Assembly: GCA_022565655.1 (NCBI GenBank)
Contig: JAIUMG010000111.1
Coordinates: forward strand, 1 to 9,908
DNA from: Alkalimonas sp.
GTDB lineage: Bacteria; Pseudomonadota; Gammaproteobacteria; Enterobacterales; Alteromonadaceae
DNA length: 9,908 nt
Reading direction: 5' to 3'
The notes beneath the pieces are model-generated. The model was not told the DNA's origin, searched no databases, and worked only from the letters and a program-made list of their open reading frames with translations. The translations under genes and the position numbers were made by a program. This document shows, piece by piece, positions 1 to 5,685 of the stretch (within the stretch, counting starts at the first letter, position 1; each line of letters begins with the position of its first letter).

Positions 1-1
1 G

Positions 2-625
2 GCTCAGATCATTATTCAGGATATCTACACCGGCCGTCGCAGTGTATTAAGCAGTACGCCAGGGATCAACGGGGCCCCAGCCTGGTCACCGGATGGTAAA
101 AGAATGGCGATGGTATTATCCAAAGATGGTAACCCGGAAATTTATATTATGGATATTGCCACTAAAGAGCTTACTCGTGTCACCAATCACCGGGCGATAG
201 ATACCGAGCCAGCCTGGTCGCCTGATGGCAAGGAACTGATTTTCAGCTCCGAGCGTGGTGGCAATCCGCAGTTATATAGCGTAAATTTACAAACTGGAAC
301 GACAAGACGCTTGACTTTTGAAGGTGAGATGAATCTATCTGGGGCCTTTACGCCAGACGGTGAATCCATTGTGATGGTGCACCGCTCGCGTGGACGTTAT
401 CAGATTGCCCGGATGGATCGGCAGACCCGCTACATGCAGGTACTGACTTCGACCAGCCTGGATGAGTCGCCAAGTATTGCACCCAATGGGTCTATGGTGA
501 TTTACAGTACTACGCATGGCAACTCTCAGGTGTTGGCATTAGTTTCTATGGATGGACGTTTTAAAGCCCGGTTACCTGCTGCTGAAGGGGAAGTCAAATC
601 TCCAGCATGGTCGCCATTTTTATAA
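2..625 (+). CDS. tolB: TolB, periplasmic beta-propeller of the Tol-Pal system (3' part, 5' end outside window)
   Basis: The frame is already open at the left edge and gives 207 codons before TAA at 623-625, so the N-terminal domain and start are missing. What remains is the C-terminal beta-propeller: PAWSPDGK occurs twice, followed by weaker repeats GAFTPDGE and PSIAPNGS, each starting a blade. The stretch INGAPAWSPDGKRMAM and the block DGNPEIYIMDIATKELTRVT are very typical of TolB. In the family, TolB is secreted to the periplasm and binds the lipoprotein Pal and the TolA C-terminus, linking the inner-membrane TolQRA motor to the outer membrane. The ATG at 104 is internal, since homologous sequence continues upstream of it. 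The gene pal follows after 41 bases, the usual tol-pal order, so co-transcription is likely. Identification is secure. Confidence 0.96.
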   Translation, partial: AQIIIQDIYTGRRSVLSSTPGINGAPAWSPDGKRMAMVLSKDGNPEIYIMDIATKELTRVTNHRAIDTEPAWSPDGKELIFSSERGGNPQLYSVNLQTGTTRRLTFEGEMNLSGAFTPDGESIVMVHRSRGRYQIARMDRQTRYMQVLTSTSLDESPSIAPNGSMVIYSTTHGNSQVLALVSMDGRFKARLPAAEGEVKSPAWSPFL

Positions 626-666
626 CAATATGATACTTACTATTTATTAAGCTAAGGATTTTATAT

Positions 667-1203
667 ATGAACGTACATCACGCTTTAAAGGGGATGCTGA
701 TTGCACTGCCACTATTAACTCTGGCGGCTTGTAGCTCAACATCGCAGACCAGTGCTACTGATGCGGAAGCTGAAGCGGCGCGCCAGGCCCAACAAGAACG
801 AGATGCTGTCCAGGTTGAACGTGCTCAACCCACATTGACTCCTGAAGAGCGTGTGCGTCAGCAAATGGAAAGCCTGCGCCAGGAAAGCACCATCTACTTT
901 GACTTCGACCGGGCAACGATTCGCCAGGAGTTTGTTGAAACCTTACGTGCTCATGCTTCTTTCCTGCAGAGCAATCCGTCGGTACGGGTCACCATTGAAG
1001 GCCATACCGATGAGCGTGGTACACCAGAATACAACATTGCTTTAGGTGAGCGCCGTGCTCAGGCAGTGGTGCAGTACATGCAAAACCTTGGTGTCTCTTC
1101 CAATCAAATGAGAACCGTTAGCTATGGTGAAGAACGCCCGATTGATATGTCACGGACCGAAGCTGGTTTCGCGAAAAACCGTCGTGCGGTACTGACCTAC
1201 TAA
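667..1203 (+). CDS. pal: Pal, peptidoglycan-associated outer-membrane lipoprotein
   Basis: The product has 178 residues, close to the family norm. The N-terminus is a lipoprotein signal: a basic/hydrophobic stretch, then the lipobox LAAC with the acylated cysteine at residue 22 and serine at +2, which fits outer-membrane sorting by the Lol pathway. Residues about 35-70 are a charged, Gln/Ala-rich linker. Residues about 75-178 form the OmpA-like peptidoglycan-binding domain, with the hallmark IYFDFD, the diaminopimelate-binding region IEGHTDERGTPEYNIALGERR, and the late NRRAV motif. A good ribosome site (AAGGA at 654-658) sits 8 bases before the ATG. Pal anchors the outer membrane to peptidoglycan and is the partner of TolB, encoded just upstream. 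Confidence 0.97.
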   Translation: MNVHHALKGMLIALPLLTLAACSSTSQTSATDAEAEAARQAQQERDAVQVERAQPTLTPEERVRQQMESLRQESTIYFDFDRATIRQEFVETLRAHASFLQSNPSVRVTIEGHTDERGTPEYNIALGERRAQAVVQYMQNLGVSSNQMRTVSYGEERPIDMSRTEAGFAKNRRAVLTY

Positions 1204-1236
1204 AATAGTACCTTGAACTAAGAGAAACGTTGCACA

Positions 1237-2013
1237 ATGAAAAAACTGTTATTGATCACCACGACATTGATGTCGGCTGCCGTGTGGGCCAACCCGGCAC
1301 CAGTATCCGATATTAGTCGTACATCTCGGGGAGCGGCTTCTGCATCCGCAGGTTCTGGTACCATAGAGCAGCGGCTGGAATCACTGGAGCGCGTTGTAGA
1401 GGCTCGTGGCAATGCGCAAATGCGTATGCAAGAGCAATTACAGCAATTGCTCGATGAAGTCTCAGAGCTGCGCGGTCAAACCGAGATGCATAGTTTTCAA
1501 TTGGAAGAAATTGTGCAACGTCAACGTGATATCTACCAAGAGATAGAACGGCGGGTGGCGAGTGGGCCAGCGTCAACTGCCGATACTCCAACTGAAAGCA
1601 GCGAGGCGCCTGCGCCAACGCAATATTCTTCCGATGTGTCTGAAAATGATGCTTATGATCGTGCCGTACAAATGGTATTGCGTGATCGGCGTTATGATGC
1701 GGCCATTACTGAGTTTGAAAGTTTTTTGCGTAATTACCCGAATTCGATGTACGCAGCCAACGCTAATTATTGGTTGGGTGAGCTGGTATTACGTGACAGT
1801 GAGCTATCGAAAGCGAAAACCTATTTTCAGCGCGTGGTGCAGAACTTCAGCGACTCGAACAAAGTACCTGACGCGTTATTTAAATTAGGCCAGATTGCTG
1901 AGCGTGAAAATAATACCGATGCTGCCAAGCGTTATTTCCGTCAGGTAACACAAGAGCATGCTAATGCACCGGCGGCACGATTGGCGCAAGGGCGGTTAGA
2001 CAGCCTCAATTAA
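1237..2013 (+). CDS. cpoB: CpoB (YbgF), periplasmic coordinator of peptidoglycan synthesis and Tol-Pal
   Basis: The product has 258 residues. It begins with a Sec signal peptide (MKKLLLITTT, hydrophobic core, likely cleavage after AVWA at about residue 18). Residues about 42-108 are heptad-rich (EQRLESLERVVEAR, QEQLQQLLDEVSELR, EIVQRQRDIYQEIERR), matching the N-terminal trimerising coiled coil of YbgF/CpoB. A Ser/Thr/Pro/Ala linker follows (about 109-133). Residues about 135-258 are TPR-like repeats; the blocks YDAAITEFESFLRNYPNS, YWLGELVLRD and ALFKLGQIAERENNTDAAKR are characteristic. In E. coli CpoB binds TolA and adjusts PBP1B activity during division. The ATG is preceded by AAGAGA at 1220-1225. 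It lies 33 bases after pal and closes the tol-pal operon as expected. Confidence 0.95.
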   Translation: MKKLLLITTTLMSAAVWANPAPVSDISRTSRGAASASAGSGTIEQRLESLERVVEARGNAQMRMQEQLQQLLDEVSELRGQTEMHSFQLEEIVQRQRDIYQEIERRVASGPASTADTPTESSEAPAPTQYSSDVSENDAYDRAVQMVLRDRRYDAAITEFESFLRNYPNSMYAANANYWLGELVLRDSELSKAKTYFQRVVQNFSDSNKVPDALFKLGQIAERENNTDAAKRYFRQVTQEHANAPAARLAQGRLDSLN

Positions 2014-2087
2014 GTTGCCAGGTTGTTGTAAAGAGCAGCGATTTGCTTTGAATTTGAGCACTCGGCCAGCTTTTTCTGATTTTTTGG

Positions 2088-2115
2088 TTGCACTGACGCA
2101 TGAAATCAGTAAGAT
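2088..2115 (+). promoter_or_regulatory. Probable sigma70 promoter of the tRNA-Lys cluster
   Basis: A weak -35 element TTGCAC (2088-2093) and a -10 element TAAGAT (2110-2115) are separated by 16 bases. They are followed by a GC-rich discriminator (GCGTCCGCGGCG), a pattern typical of growth-regulated stable-RNA promoters. Transcription would begin near 2122, shortly before the first tRNA at 2131. The T runs at 2071-2075 and 2080-2085 just upstream could end cpoB transcription, but I see no strong hairpin before them. Confidence 0.5.
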
Positions 2116-2130
2116 ATGCGTCCGCGGCGA

Positions 2131-2206
2131 GGGTCATTAGCTCAGTTGGTAGAGCAGTGGACTTTTAATCCATTGGTCGATGGTTCGAATCCATCATGAC
2201 CCACCA
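2131..2206 (+). tRNA. tRNA-Lys (anticodon UUU), copy 1
   Basis: The 76-base gene folds as a standard cloverleaf. The acceptor GGGTCAT pairs with ATGACCC, followed by A and an encoded CCA. The D stem is GCTC/GAGC, the anticodon stem GTGGA/TCCAT, the loop CTTTTAA with anticodon TTT at 2164-2166, and the T arm GATGG-TTCGAAT-CCATC. Anticodon UUU reads both AAA and AAG lysine codons. Confidence 0.98.
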
Positions 2207-2237
2207 TCCGCTTCAACATGTTAGCCACTTTATATGT

Positions 2238-2313
2238 GGGTCATTAGCTCAGTTGGTAGAGCAGTGGACTTTTAATCCATTGGTCGATGGTTCGAATCCA
2301 TCATGACCCACCA
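2238..2313 (+). tRNA. tRNA-Lys (anticodon UUU), copy 2
   Basis: Base-for-base identical to the copy at 2131, including the encoded CCA; the anticodon TTT is at 2271-2273. It is separated from copy 1 by 31 bases and shows no separate promoter, so it is probably processed from a common precursor. Confidence 0.98.
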
Positions 2314-2344
2314 TCCGCTTCAACATGTTAGCCACTTTATATGT

Positions 2345-2420
2345 GGGTCATTAGCTCAGTTGGTAGAGCAGTGGACTTTTAATCCATTGGTCGATGGTTC
2401 GAATCCATCATGACCCACCA
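2345..2420 (+). tRNA. tRNA-Lys (anticodon UUU), copy 3
   Basis: Third identical copy, with anticodon TTT at 2378-2380 and encoded CCA at 2418-2420. The sequence after it diverges from the repeat at once. No hairpin-plus-T-run terminator is visible between it and nadA, so read-through into nadA is possible. Confidence 0.98.
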
Positions 2421-2454
2421 CTTATCTATTTATTATAAAACCCCCCTGCAAATT

Positions 2455-2484
2455 TTGTCATTTACCCTGCTATCAATGTATAAT
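2455..2484 (+). promoter_or_regulatory. Strong sigma70-type promoter of nadA
   Basis: TTGTCA (2455-2460) and a perfect TATAAT (2479-2484) are 18 bases apart. The predicted transcript starts near 2491, leaving a leader of about 27 bases before the nadA ATG at 2518. No operator is obvious. The promoter lets nadA be expressed independently of the tRNA-Lys cluster just upstream. Confidence 0.7.
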
Positions 2485-2517
2485 GTCGCCCCTTTATCGG
2501 TAACGAAGACTGGCACG

Positions 2518-3576
2518 ATGGAACAAAGTTTGTATTTTGACGAACAGCAGTTTGTTTTTCCGCGCAAGCCCATGCCGCTGGAACAGCATGAAGCTGCAGC
2601 ATACAAAAAGCGTATTAAAGCTTTATTGCAGCAGCACAACGCCGCGCTGGTCGCGCATTATTACACCGACCCCGAAATTCAGGCGCTTGCTGAAGACACC
2701 GGTGGCTGCGTGTCTGACTCCCTGGAGATGGCTCGTTTCGGTAAACACCATGCCGCTGATACTCTGATTGTGGCCGGTGTGCGTTTTATGGGTGAAACCG
2801 CAAAAATACTCAGCCCCGAAAAAACCATCCTGATGCCTACGCTGGAGGCTACCTGCTCGCTGGATTTAGGCTGCCCGGCCAAAGAGTTTTCCGACTTTTG
2901 CGACCAGCACCCGGATCGAGTGGTGGTGGTGTACGCCAACACTTCAGCTGCGGTGAAAGCTCGCGCTGACTGGGTGGTCACCTCGTCGATTGCACTGGAT
3001 GTAGTGGACTTTCTCGATAGCCAGGGTAAAAAAATCATCTGGGGGCCGGATAAGCACTTAGGCCACTATGTGCAAAAGCAAACCGGCGCTGATATGTTGC
3101 TGTGGAACGGTGCCTGCATCGTGCATGATGAGTTCAAAGCCAAAGCCTTGGTCGAGCTGAAAAAGCAGTACCCAGATGCGGCTGTATTGGTGCATCCTGA
3201 ATCACCAGACTCCGTCGTGCAGTTGGCCGATGCGGTAGGCTCGACCAGTCAGTTAATCAAAGCCAGCCAGACCATGGCGAACCAAACCTTTATCGTGGCC
3301 ACCGATAAAGGCATTTTTTACAAGATGCAACAGCAAGAGCCTGGTAAAACCTTTATCGAAGCGCCAACGGGCGGTAATGGTGCCACCTGCCGAAGCTGCG
3401 CTCACTGCCCCTGGATGGCAATGAACGGCCTTCAAGCCATTGAGGCTGCCTTGGTGAATAAAACAGGCCATGAAATCTTTGTGGATGATGCGCTGCGCCT
3501 AAAAGCACTGGTACCGCTGGATAGAATGCTCAACTTTGCCAAAGAGCAACAAGTAGCGGTAAAAGGCAATGCTTAA
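2518..3576 (+). CDS. nadA: Quinolinate synthase NadA
   Basis: The enzyme condenses iminoaspartate (from NadB) with dihydroxyacetone phosphate to make quinolinate, the first committed pyridine-ring step of de novo NAD synthesis in the cytoplasm. The 352-residue product carries three cysteines at the places known to hold the oxygen-sensitive [4Fe-4S] cluster in E. coli: C113 (in ATCSLDLGC), C200 (NGACIVHDEF) and C297 (the last of CRSCAHCPW). Other family blocks are AHYYTDPEIQ, SDSLEMARFG, GVRFMGETAKILSPEKT, ANTSAAVKARADWVVTSS and HPESP. The frame extends upstream to an ATG at 2410 inside the third tRNA-Lys. That start and the ATGs at 2476 and 2482 are rejected because they lie upstream of or within the promoter. 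Start 2518 gives the expected family N-terminus, although its ribosome site is weak (GAAGA at 2505-2509). Confidence 0.96.
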   Translation: MEQSLYFDEQQFVFPRKPMPLEQHEAAAYKKRIKALLQQHNAALVAHYYTDPEIQALAEDTGGCVSDSLEMARFGKHHAADTLIVAGVRFMGETAKILSPEKTILMPTLEATCSLDLGCPAKEFSDFCDQHPDRVVVVYANTSAAVKARADWVVTSSIALDVVDFLDSQGKKIIWGPDKHLGHYVQKQTGADMLLWNGACIVHDEFKAKALVELKKQYPDAAVLVHPESPDSVVQLADAVGSTSQLIKASQTMANQTFIVATDKGIFYKMQQQEPGKTFIEAPTGGNGATCRSCAHCPWMAMNGLQAIEAALVNKTGHEIFVDDALRLKALVPLDRMLNFAKEQQVAVKGNA

Positions 3577-3577
3577 A

Positions 3578-3607
3578 CTGGTTAATTTGTCAGCACAAAG
3601 CAACCAG
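3578..3607 (+). other. Imperfect hairpin just after nadA
   Basis: CTGGTT (3578-3583) pairs with AACCAG (3602-3607), and inside it TTTGT (3586-3590) pairs with ACAAA (3595-3599) around a CAGC loop. It starts two bases after the nadA stop. There is no following T run, so it is not a typical intrinsic terminator; it may stabilise the mRNA 3' end or have no role. Confidence 0.35.
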
Positions 3608-3621
3608 GCAACAGATAACAG

Positions 3622-3650
3622 TTGCAACAAAGCTGCTTTTTACCTAGTAT
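3622..3650 (+). promoter_or_regulatory. Probable sigma70 promoter of tRNA-Ser
   Basis: TTGCAA (3622-3627) and TAGTAT (3645-3650) are separated by an ideal 17 bases. A GC-rich discriminator (AGCGGCGCTCGC) follows, as in stable-RNA promoters. The start of transcription would fall near 3657, about 19 bases before the mature tRNA. Confidence 0.6.
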
Positions 3651-3675
3651 AGCGGCGCTCGCTTAGGCGAGTATC

Positions 3676-3765
3676 GGAGAGGTGGCTGAGTGGCTGAAGG
3701 CGCACGCCTGGAAAGTGTGTTTAGGTTAACCCCTAACGAGGGTTCGAATCCCTCCCTCTCCGCCA
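3676..3765 (+). tRNA. tRNA-Ser (anticodon GGA)
   Basis: A 90-base class II tRNA. The acceptor GGAGAGG pairs with CCTCTCC, followed by G and an encoded CCA (3763-3765). The anticodon stem CACGC/GTGTG encloses the loop CTGGAAA, with anticodon GGA at 3710-3712, reading UCC and UCU. A long variable arm (about 3721-3737) and the T arm GAGGG-TTCGAAT-CCCTC identify it as serine. tRNA-Ser genes are common integration sites, and the accessory locus starts about 350 bases downstream. Confidence 0.97.
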
Positions 3766-3815
3766 TATTAAAACAAAAGGCCCACGCCAAAAGCGTGGGC
3801 CTTTTGTTTTAATAT
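3765..3815 (+). terminator. Intrinsic terminator of tRNA-Ser within a perfect 23-bp inverted repeat
   Basis: The arms at 3765-3787 and 3793-3815 are exact reverse complements around a 5-base loop (CAAAA). The core is the GC-rich stem GGCCCACGC/GCGTGGGCC, flanked by an A-rich run on the left and CTTTTGTTTTAATAT on the right. This makes it a strong terminator on the + strand and potentially on the - strand as well. The left arm begins on the last A of the tRNA CCA end. Confidence 0.9.
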
Positions 3816-3848
3816 GATTGAGATCGAGGTCTTGATGAGAACCCTGCG

Positions 3849-3904
3849 GTTCGACAAATTCGCTGGGAGCGAATTTGAACGCTCGTAGAGCGGCCCCGAA
3901 GGGG
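3849..3904 (+). repeat. Three consecutive short hairpins
   Basis: Hairpin 1 (3849-3880) has the exact 9-base stem AAATTCGCT/AGCGAATTT around GGG, extended by GTTC/GAAC with a three-base bulge. Hairpin 2 (3880-3892) is CGCTC-GTA-GAGCG. Hairpin 3 (3894-3904) is CCCC-GAA-GGGG. They lie back to back without T runs. They could be a structured RNA or a dispersed intergenic repeat; I cannot tell which from one copy. Confidence 0.7.
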
Positions 3905-3969
3905 TGGAGGGCAGGACGCCCGGAATAATCCCTCCCGTACTATGAGTTACACCAAACTTGGTTGATACC

Positions 3970-3994
3970 AGCCCAAGCCAGGGGCTTTTTGTTT
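3970..3994 (+). terminator. Orphan intrinsic terminator
   Basis: AGCCC (3970-3974) can pair with GGGCT (3982-3986), or alternatively AAGCC (3975-3979) with GGCTT (3983-3987). Either stem is followed by TTTTTGTTT. It points along the + strand, yet no gene lies between it and the tRNA-Ser terminator at 3765-3815. It may end a small unrecognised transcript or be a relic of the ancestral locus. Confidence 0.55.
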
Positions 3995-4044
3995 GACTGC
4001 GTCAAGCTAGCCCTCTGTTTCTAAATGCGTTAAATTACCTACAG

Positions 4045-4073
4045 ATCACTGGCAGCCTTGCCAGGTTTATAAA
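4045..4073 (+). promoter_or_regulatory. Possible hsd operon promoter
   Basis: TATAAA (4068-4073) is a good -10 element. The best-spaced -35 candidate is ATCACT (4045-4050), a poor match, which suggests a weak or activator-dependent promoter. Transcription would start near 4080, giving a leader of about 34 bases before the hsdM start at 4114. It is the only plausible promoter I find immediately upstream of the operon. Confidence 0.35.
4049..4064. promoter_or_regulatory. Inverted repeat, possible operator for the hsd operon
   Basis: CTGGCA (4049-4054) and TGCCAG (4059-4064) are exact inverted repeats around GCCT. The element lies between the -35 and -10 positions of the putative promoter, a place where a bound dimeric regulator would block polymerase. 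No regulator gene is seen in the window. It could equally form a small RNA hairpin. Confidence 0.4.
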
Positions 4074-4097
4074 AAGCGCGTGCGCGATGCACGACAT

Positions 4098-4102
4098 AAG
4101 GA
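4098..4102 (+). promoter_or_regulatory. Ribosome binding site that fixes the hsdM start
   Basis: AAGGA lies 11 bases before the ATG at 4114. The in-frame ATG at 4087 has only GC-rich sequence before it and would sit about 7 bases from the predicted transcription start, so 4114 is the better start. Confidence 0.65.
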
Positions 4103-4113
4103 CATACCCAACC

Positions 4114-5685
4114 ATGCTACAAGACATCAAGAAAACCCTCTGGGCCACTGCCGATAAACTGCGTGCCAACGTCGATGCGGCCGAGTACAAACACCTGGTG
4201 CTTGGTCTGATTTTCCTGAAATTTATCTCCGATTCCTTTGCTGCGCGCCGCGCTGAGCTGCTAACCCGGTTGCAAGATCCCAGCGATGAGCTGTATTTTG
4301 CCGATGCCAGCGAAGACGATTTAGCGGCCGAGCTGGAAGATCGCGATTACTTTAAAATGGTGAACGTGTTTTGGGTGCCGGAAGGCGCACGCTGGGAAGC
4401 GCTGCGCGCCAACGCCAAGCAGGCCGACATCGGCAAGCGCATTGATGATGCGTTAGCCGCCATCGAGCTGGAAAACCCGAGCTTAAAAGGCATTTTGGAC
4501 AAGCGCTATGCCCGGGCACCGCTGCCGGATGGCAAGCTGGGCGAACTGGTGGATCTGATTTCCACCATCGGCTTTGGCGTAGACCAAAACAAAGCGCGCG
4601 ATATTTTAGGCCAGGTGTACGAGTACTTTTTAGGCCAGTTTGCCAGTGCCGAGGGCAAGAAGGGCGGCCAGTTCTATACGCCGCAGTCCATTGTCAATAC
4701 GCTGGTAGCGGTATTGGACCCACACCAGGGCAAGGTGTACGACCCCTGCTGCGGCAGTGGCGGCATGTTTGTGCAATCGGAAAAGTTTATTGAAGCGCAT
4801 GGCGGCAAGTTAGGCGATGTATCGATTTACGGCCAGGAATCCAACCCGACCACCTGGCGCCTTGCGGCGATGAACCTGGCCATTCGGGGCATTGATTACG
4901 ATTTAGGCAAAGAGCCGGGCGACACCTTTACCAAAAACCAGCACAGCGATTTGCGGGCCGATTACATTCTGGCCAACCCGCCGTTTAATATCAGCGACTG
5001 GTGGCACGGCAGCTTGGAAGGGGACCCGCGCTGGGTGTATGGCACGCCGCCACAGGGTAATGCCAACTACGCCTGGCTGCAGCATATGCTGTACCACCTA
5101 AAACTGGCTGGTCGTGCCGGCATTGTACTGGCCAATGGCTCTATGTCTTCCAGCCAGAACAGCGAGGGCGATATACGCCGCGCCATGGTCGATGCCGATG
5201 TGGTTGAGGTCATGGTAGCACTACCGGGCCAGCTATTCTTTAACACCCAAATCCCGGCCTGTTTATGGTTTTTAACCAAGCAAAAGCAGCAGCGCCAAGG
5301 CGAAGTGTTGTTTATCGACGCGCGTAAGCTTGGCAAGATGATCAGCCGCGTGCAAAGCGAGTTAGACCAAGCCGCCATCGACCGCATTGCCAATACTGCC
5401 AAAGCCTGGCGCGGTGAAGATGTTTCAGGCATCGAAGGTTTTGAAAATGGTTATACCGACATCCCCGGTTTCTGCCGCAGCGTGCCGCTAAGCGAGATTG
5501 CCGAGCATGGCCATGTGCTAACGCCAGGCCGTTATGTTGGCGCCGAAGAAGTGGAAGATTGCGACGAAGCCTTTGCTGACAAGATGACGATGCTTACTGA
5601 AAAGCTCGGCGAGCAAATGGCCAAAGGGGCAGAGCTGGACCAGTTAATTCGGCAGAAGCTAGGAGGGCTGGGGTATGAGTTCTGA
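4114..5685 (+). CDS. hsdM: HsdM, type I restriction-modification DNA adenine methyltransferase subunit
   Basis: HsdM transfers a methyl group from S-adenosylmethionine to the N6 of adenine in the site chosen by HsdS; two HsdM bind one HsdS. From the chosen start the product has 523 residues, the usual length. Residues about 1-150 are the helical HsdM N-terminal domain (DIKKTLWATADKLRANVDAA, LVLGLIFLKFISDSF). The methyltransferase core begins with GGQFYTP (184-190). SAM-binding motif I is DPCCGSGGMF (210-219) and catalytic motif IV is NPPF (288-291), the order of gamma-class N6-adenine enzymes. Nothing is missing, so it should be active. An in-frame ATG at 4087 would add nine residues but lacks a ribosome site. 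The gene overlaps hsdS by 11 bases. I do not assign the type I subfamily. Confidence 0.96.
   Translation: MLQDIKKTLWATADKLRANVDAAEYKHLVLGLIFLKFISDSFAARRAELLTRLQDPSDELYFADASEDDLAAELEDRDYFKMVNVFWVPEGARWEALRANAKQADIGKRIDDALAAIELENPSLKGILDKRYARAPLPDGKLGELVDLISTIGFGVDQNKARDILGQVYEYFLGQFASAEGKKGGQFYTPQSIVNTLVAVLDPHQGKVYDPCCGSGGMFVQSEKFIEAHGGKLGDVSIYGQESNPTTWRLAAMNLAIRGIDYDLGKEPGDTFTKNQHSDLRADYILANPPFNISDWWHGSLEGDPRWVYGTPPQGNANYAWLQHMLYHLKLAGRAGIVLANGSMSSSQNSEGDIRRAMVDADVVEVMVALPGQLFFNTQIPACLWFLTKQKQQRQGEVLFIDARKLGKMISRVQSELDQAAIDRIANTAKAWRGEDVSGIEGFENGYTDIPGFCRSVPLSEIAEHGHVLTPGRYVGAEEVEDCDEAFADKMTMLTEKLGEQMAKGAELDQLIRQKLGGLGYEF

Larger units (their letters stand above)
2131..2420 (+). repeat. Tandem array of a 107-bp unit (tRNA-Lys plus 31-base spacer)
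   Basis: The tRNA starts at 2131, 2238 and 2345, an exact period of 107 bases. Both spacers (2207-2237 and 2314-2344) are identical and contain the palindrome AACATGTT. The third spacer is absent, so the array is two full units plus one tRNA. Identical spacers show recent duplication or ongoing gene conversion of the whole unit, not merely selection on the tRNA. Confidence 0.97.
3816..4113. other. Non-coding junction between tRNA-Ser and the hsd locus
   Basis: No convincing coding frame is present in these 298 bases. From left to right they contain a cluster of short hairpins (3849-3904), a GC-rich stretch with GGAGGG/CCCTCC (3906-3911 and 3930-3935), a 10-base match to the tRNA-Ser T-arm region (AATCCCTCCC at 3927-3936 and 3747-3756), an intrinsic-terminator-like element (3970-3994), a palindrome beside a -10-like box (4045-4073) and the hsdM ribosome site. 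The arrangement is what one would expect at the edge of an inserted island, but insertion is inferred and not shown. Confidence 0.6.

Noticed and set aside
1313..1888. Overlapping frames inside cpoB on both strands
   Set aside because: cpoB explains the region with a signal peptide, coiled coil and TPRs; the alternatives show no start signals or family resemblance.
2131..2420. CRISPR-like array from regular repeats
   Set aside because: The repeats are whole tRNA genes and the spacers are identical to each other, the opposite of a CRISPR array.
2410..2517. Upstream extension of nadA to an ATG at 2410 (36 extra residues)
   Set aside because: It starts inside the third tRNA-Lys and runs through the TTGTCA/TATAAT promoter. 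Known NadA proteins match the start at 2518.
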